DNA from: an uncultured Bacteroidales bacterium
Lineage (GTDB): Bacteria; Bacteroidota; Bacteroidia; Bacteroidales; Bacteroidaceae
Direction of reading: 5' to 3'
Length of the DNA: 13,709 bases
Assembly: GCA_937901185.1 (NCBI GenBank)
Contig: CALCHR010000196.1
Span: 1-13,709, forward strand
Part shown: positions 11,819-13,709 of the stretch, one piece after another
Layout of the letters: every line of letters begins with the position of its first letter
How positions within the stretch are numbered: the stretch's first letter is position 1
Made by a program: the position numbers and the translations under genes
Notes under the pieces: model-generated
Database searches by the model: none
Seen by the model: only the letters and a program-made list of their open reading frames with translations
Told to the model about the DNA's origin: nothing

Positions 11819-13709
11819 ATGAGAAAAATTACTTCTTTGATGGCGCTATTGCTGGCAGTATTCACTACCGCAATGGCACAGATTGACACCAGTAAGGAGT
11901 ACCGCGTGAAGGATGTAGCTTCTGGCAACTATATGAATGCCAGCAACTACGACGCTCACCCAACAGGTCCTCTTGGTGGTGTTAATTTCGCAGCTAAGGC
12001 AGAAAGTGACGACCAGGTCTTTACTTTCGAAGCTGACGGCACAAACTACAAGTTGAAGACCAAGAGCGGCAAGTATATCTTCTGCCAATCTTGGAACGTA
12101 GACGCATTGGAACAAGGTTCTGCTTTGACCTTTGTTGACAACGGAGATGGTACTTACTACATCAAGAACGGTGGTAACTATTTCAAGGTTGAATACGTAT
12201 CAGGCAAGCCTGTTGCAACAATCGATGGCCAGCAAGTAGATCAGGCAGAAGTGAGCGGTTACTTCCCTTACTGCGACGCTGCTTATGGCGCTGCGGCTAA
12301 GTTCGAACTGGAAGTAGTAGAAACTGTAGTAGAACCTGAGCCCGAAGTTCCCGCAACTCCCGTTGTTATCACAGAAGTAGCTCAGTTGAGCAACGCTAAG
12401 TGCTACACCCTCGTTTCATCCGACACCGGCCGCGGTGGTATGTACGCCCTCGCTGACAAAGTAGATATGTGTGGCGTAACTTACTCAGCCGGTTCTGATG
12501 ATTGCCACAAGGTAGAGCGCAACGCCGCTGATCCTAAGCAGCAATTTGCTTTTGTAGAGTACGAAGGCAAACACTACCTCTACAGCGTAAGCGAGAAGAA
12601 GTTTGTGATAAAGAGCGGTGATACCAACGCCCTCGTAGGCGAAGCGCCCTACGAATTTGTGACTGTAGAAAAAGTTGGCGAGAACACTTTCGCTCTCAAG
12701 GCTAACGACACTCACTACTTCACAGCTTCTCCGGGCTGGTGCTCTAATCCCTCACGCGCTACTTGTATCCAGTCTACGACAAGCCAGAGTGAAGGCGATG
12801 GTTGGGACGCAGGTGCTTGGTTTACTATCACCGAGGCCGGCGAGTTTAATCCTGAAGAAGCTTTGGCTATGCTGACTCAGCAAGACCTAAATGCAGAGTT
12901 GAAAGCGAAATTGGCTTTGCTCAATGAGAAAATCTATCAGCCCATAGTGGAAGATTTTAGTAACCACGGTCTGCTGAAATCAGCTTCGCAGTTGTCAACC
13001 AACAAGCAGGAGACAAAAGAAGGACACATCTCAAACTTGCTGGACGGCGATGGTAATACTTACTTCCACTCAACATGGAGTTCTGTAAATACGGATAACG
13101 CATACCACTTTATACAAGCAGACTTGAAACAAACCGTTGATAGTATCACGGTGAAATATGTGCGCCGCAATCACTCTTACAATGATAGTCCGAAAAGCAT
13201 ACGCGTCTTCGCAACTAATAATCCTGCAGGAGATTGGGATGAAATAGCCGTACTAGAGACTCCTACGCAGCAAAGCTATTTTGGAATTATCCTCAGTGGA
13301 GGCACACTGAACTTCAATCTGGGTAATAAATACCGTTATGTTCGCTTCGTGGTAGAAGAGACCCACTCAGGTCAAGTAAACAACGACAATCTATTCTTCT
13401 CATGGAGTGAATTTGGTATTTGGGATAATAATGGTGAAGAGTTCCTGCCAGAAGATAAGCGTACAGAAATCAATAATGTCATAGCTACAGCCAAGCAGGA
13501 ATTAAAAGACCTGGCGGCGACTCAATCGACGATTGACCAACTCGTAGAATGGGCTGCTTATGTAGATAAATATGTATTCCTCACCGACGGCGAAGCATAC
13601 ACCAATGCCACCGAGCAGGAAACAGAGCGCATCACCTATACCCGCGAGTTTAAGAATACACAATGGCAGTCCTGGTACGTACCCTTCGATATGGACTATA
13701 ACGACATCA
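11819..13709 (+). CDS. Secreted protein with ricin-like modules and F5/8C domain (3' end outside window)
   Basis: The frame stays open from ATG 11819 to the window edge, giving 630 residues of an incomplete protein. Residues 1-20 are a signal peptide (cleavage AMA-Q). Residues 22-165 are a ricin-like lectin module (YRVKDVASGNYMNAS at 28-42, repeated tyrosine/lysine strands). An acidic, proline-containing linker (165-183, VVEPEPEVPATP) leads to a second such module (about 188-340). A helical segment (344-380) is followed by an F5/8 type C/discoidin-like domain (about 385-535), with LLDGDGNTYFHSTW at 407-420 and YRYVRFVVEE at 505-514. Another helical stretch (545-585) leads into ITYTREF...WQSWYVPFDM (605-625), a motif often found near the C-terminus of Prevotella surface proteins. 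A sorting tail may follow beyond the edge. Likely a glycan-binding surface protein; no catalytic domain is seen so far. Codons in the first half are those of highly expressed genes (AAG, GGT, GCT); the F5/8C part is more A/T-rich and mixed. Confidence 0.85.
   Translation, partial: MRKITSLMALLLAVFTTAMAQIDTSKEYRVKDVASGNYMNASNYDAHPTGPLGGVNFAAKAESDDQVFTFEADGTNYKLKTKSGKYIFCQSWNVDALEQGSALTFVDNGDGTYYIKNGGNYFKVEYVSGKPVATIDGQQVDQAEVSGYFPYCDAAYGAAAKFELEVVETVVEPEPEVPATPVVITEVAQLSNAKCYTLVSSDTGRGGMYALADKVDMCGVTYSAGSDDCHKVERNAADPKQQFAFVEYEGKHYLYSVSEKKFVIKSGDTNALVGEAPYEFVTVEKVGENTFALKANDTHYFTASPGWCSNPSRATCIQSTTSQSEGDGWDAGAWFTITEAGEFNPEEALAMLTQQDLNAELKAKLALLNEKIYQPIVEDFSNHGLLKSASQLSTNKQETKEGHISNLLDGDGNTYFHSTWSSVNTDNAYHFIQADLKQTVDSITVKYVRRNHSYNDSPKSIRVFATNNPAGDWDEIAVLETPTQQSYFGIILSGGTLNFNLGNKYRYVRFVVEETHSGQVNNDNLFFSWSEFGIWDNNGEEFLPEDKRTEINNVIATAKQELKDLAATQSTIDQLVEWAAYVDKYVFLTDGEAYTNATEQETERITYTREFKNTQWQSWYVPFDMDYNDI

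Overview
The window looks like chromosomal DNA from a Bacteroidota bacterium, most likely Prevotellaceae. Three things support this. Promoters read as TTTG, 19-20 bases, TAnnTTTG, which is the primary-sigma consensus of this phylum. There are no Shine-Dalgarno-like start sites. Several secreted proteins end in a short tail of the type YDL-x-GRR...P-x-x-GxYI...K, common in Prevotella. The genus is inferred from style, not from a marker gene.

Layout from left to right. Bases 1-250 are intergenic and hold an 84-bp element built of 21-bp units, a G-rich hairpin and a terminator. Bases 251-3329 (minus strand) hold two exported proteins: a beta-propeller with Asp-boxes, and downstream of it a jelly-roll plus Omp28/thioredoxin-like protein, with a terminator-like hairpin between them. 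Bases 3649-5256 (minus) are pckA, ATP-dependent phosphoenolpyruvate carboxykinase, with a strong terminator and a structured leader. Bases 5836-9405 (plus) are a very large secreted GH20 beta-hexosaminidase with lectin-like modules on both sides of the catalytic barrel. Bases 9817-11377 (minus) are rbfA followed after 1 nt by a LolC/LolE-type FtsX-family permease. From 11819 to the right edge (plus) runs an incomplete secreted protein with two ricin-like modules and an F5/8C (discoidin-like) domain. It is cut off by the window.

The genes are a mix of core functions (pckA, rbfA, lipoprotein-export-type permease) and cell-surface or secreted proteins that probably handle host or dietary glycans. 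Hexosaminidase with lectin modules, discoidin-type binding and Asp-box propeller folds fit glycan recognition, but no SusC/SusD pair is present, so this is not a classical polysaccharide utilization locus.

The most unusual content is between the genes. Three intergenic regions (11-94, 5560-5643, 9592-9675) each carry an 84-bp block of four 21-bp units sharing TTCYTAGTA-N4-CCGA-N4, with outer units in inverted orientation. I do not recognise this as a named element. A second unusual item is a minimal promoter-plus-terminator unit at 9480-9552 that would make an RNA of only about 35 nt.
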